Assembly (NCBI GenBank): GCA_002307275.1
Contig: DBTX01000040.1
Coordinates: 154,364 to 167,120, forward strand
Direction of reading: 5' to 3'
Origin: Hungateiclostridiaceae bacterium UBA1305
GTDB lineage: Bacteria > Bacillota > Clostridia > Acetivibrionales > DTU013
DNA length: 12,757 bases
Shown in pieces: positions 12,718 to 12,757 of the stretch (positions within the stretch are counted from its first letter, which is position 1; each line of letters opens with the position of its first letter). Below the pieces are notes generated by a model. That model had not been told where the DNA came from. It saw nothing but the letters and a program-made list of their open reading frames with translations, and did no database searches. A program made the position numbers and the translations under genes.

Positions 12718-12757
12718 CTTACCACATTATAAATTAGGTAATTGCATAACGATTTTA

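Noticed and set aside
12454..12732. 92-codon plus-strand open frame
   Set aside because: Composition is implausible (rich in Cys, Phe, Ile without pattern), there is no ribosome binding site before the ATG, and the minus-strand frame over the same bases looks more protein-like.
1..12757. CRISPR array, tRNA or rRNA genes, insertion sequence ends
   Set aside because: No regularly spaced direct repeats, no tRNA-like cloverleaf with a GTTCRANNC arm, no rRNA signature and no transposase with flanking inverted repeats was seen on reading both strands.

Overview
The window looks like chromosomal DNA of a low-to-moderate GC, Gram-positive anaerobe of the class Clostridia. This rests on the T-box leader, the strong AGGAGG-type ribosome binding sites, the S-layer homology (SLH) protein, the citramalate synthase route to isoleucine, and the style of the small conserved proteins. 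No species can be named from the sequence alone.

Positions 1-3655 (+ strand) are a branched-chain amino acid operon: the 3' end of ilvC (ketol-acid reductoisomerase), then leuA (2-isopropylmalate synthase) and cimA (citramalate synthase), the last two overlapping at ATGA. LeuA commits carbon to leucine, CimA makes the isoleucine precursor from pyruvate and acetyl-CoA, and IlvC serves all three branched-chain pathways. The ilvC-leuA gap can fold into two hairpins. Positions 3738-4165 hold a small single-gene unit (85-aa protein of unknown function) with its own promoter and a near-perfect terminator, which it probably shares with a convergent secreted SLH protein (4189-5271, -). Positions 5596-6216 carry a small membrane protein and a truncated L,D-transpeptidase (YkuD) pseudogene.

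Positions 6252-8517 (- strand) are a threonyl-tRNA synthetase unit: promoter, threonine T-box riboswitch with an ACC specifier, a previously unremarked 39-codon-class small ORF, and a thrS whose product lacks the N-terminal TGS domain but keeps the editing, catalytic and anticodon-binding parts.

Positions 8557-12757 (- strand) are accessory DNA. A three-gene operon encodes a ribbon-helix-helix protein, an OLD/AriA-like ABC ATPase and a DUF4276-like Toprim protein. This is a probable anti-phage system of the broad PARIS/OLD type with an added DNA-binding partner. Its promoter is flanked by copies of a GGCAGAC half-site. Next to it is a rolling-circle replication initiator of the phage/plasmid gene II/X type, followed by a possible 58-aa ORF and gene debris. 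The most notable candidate system in the window is this RHH-ATPase-Toprim operon beside a replication protein.
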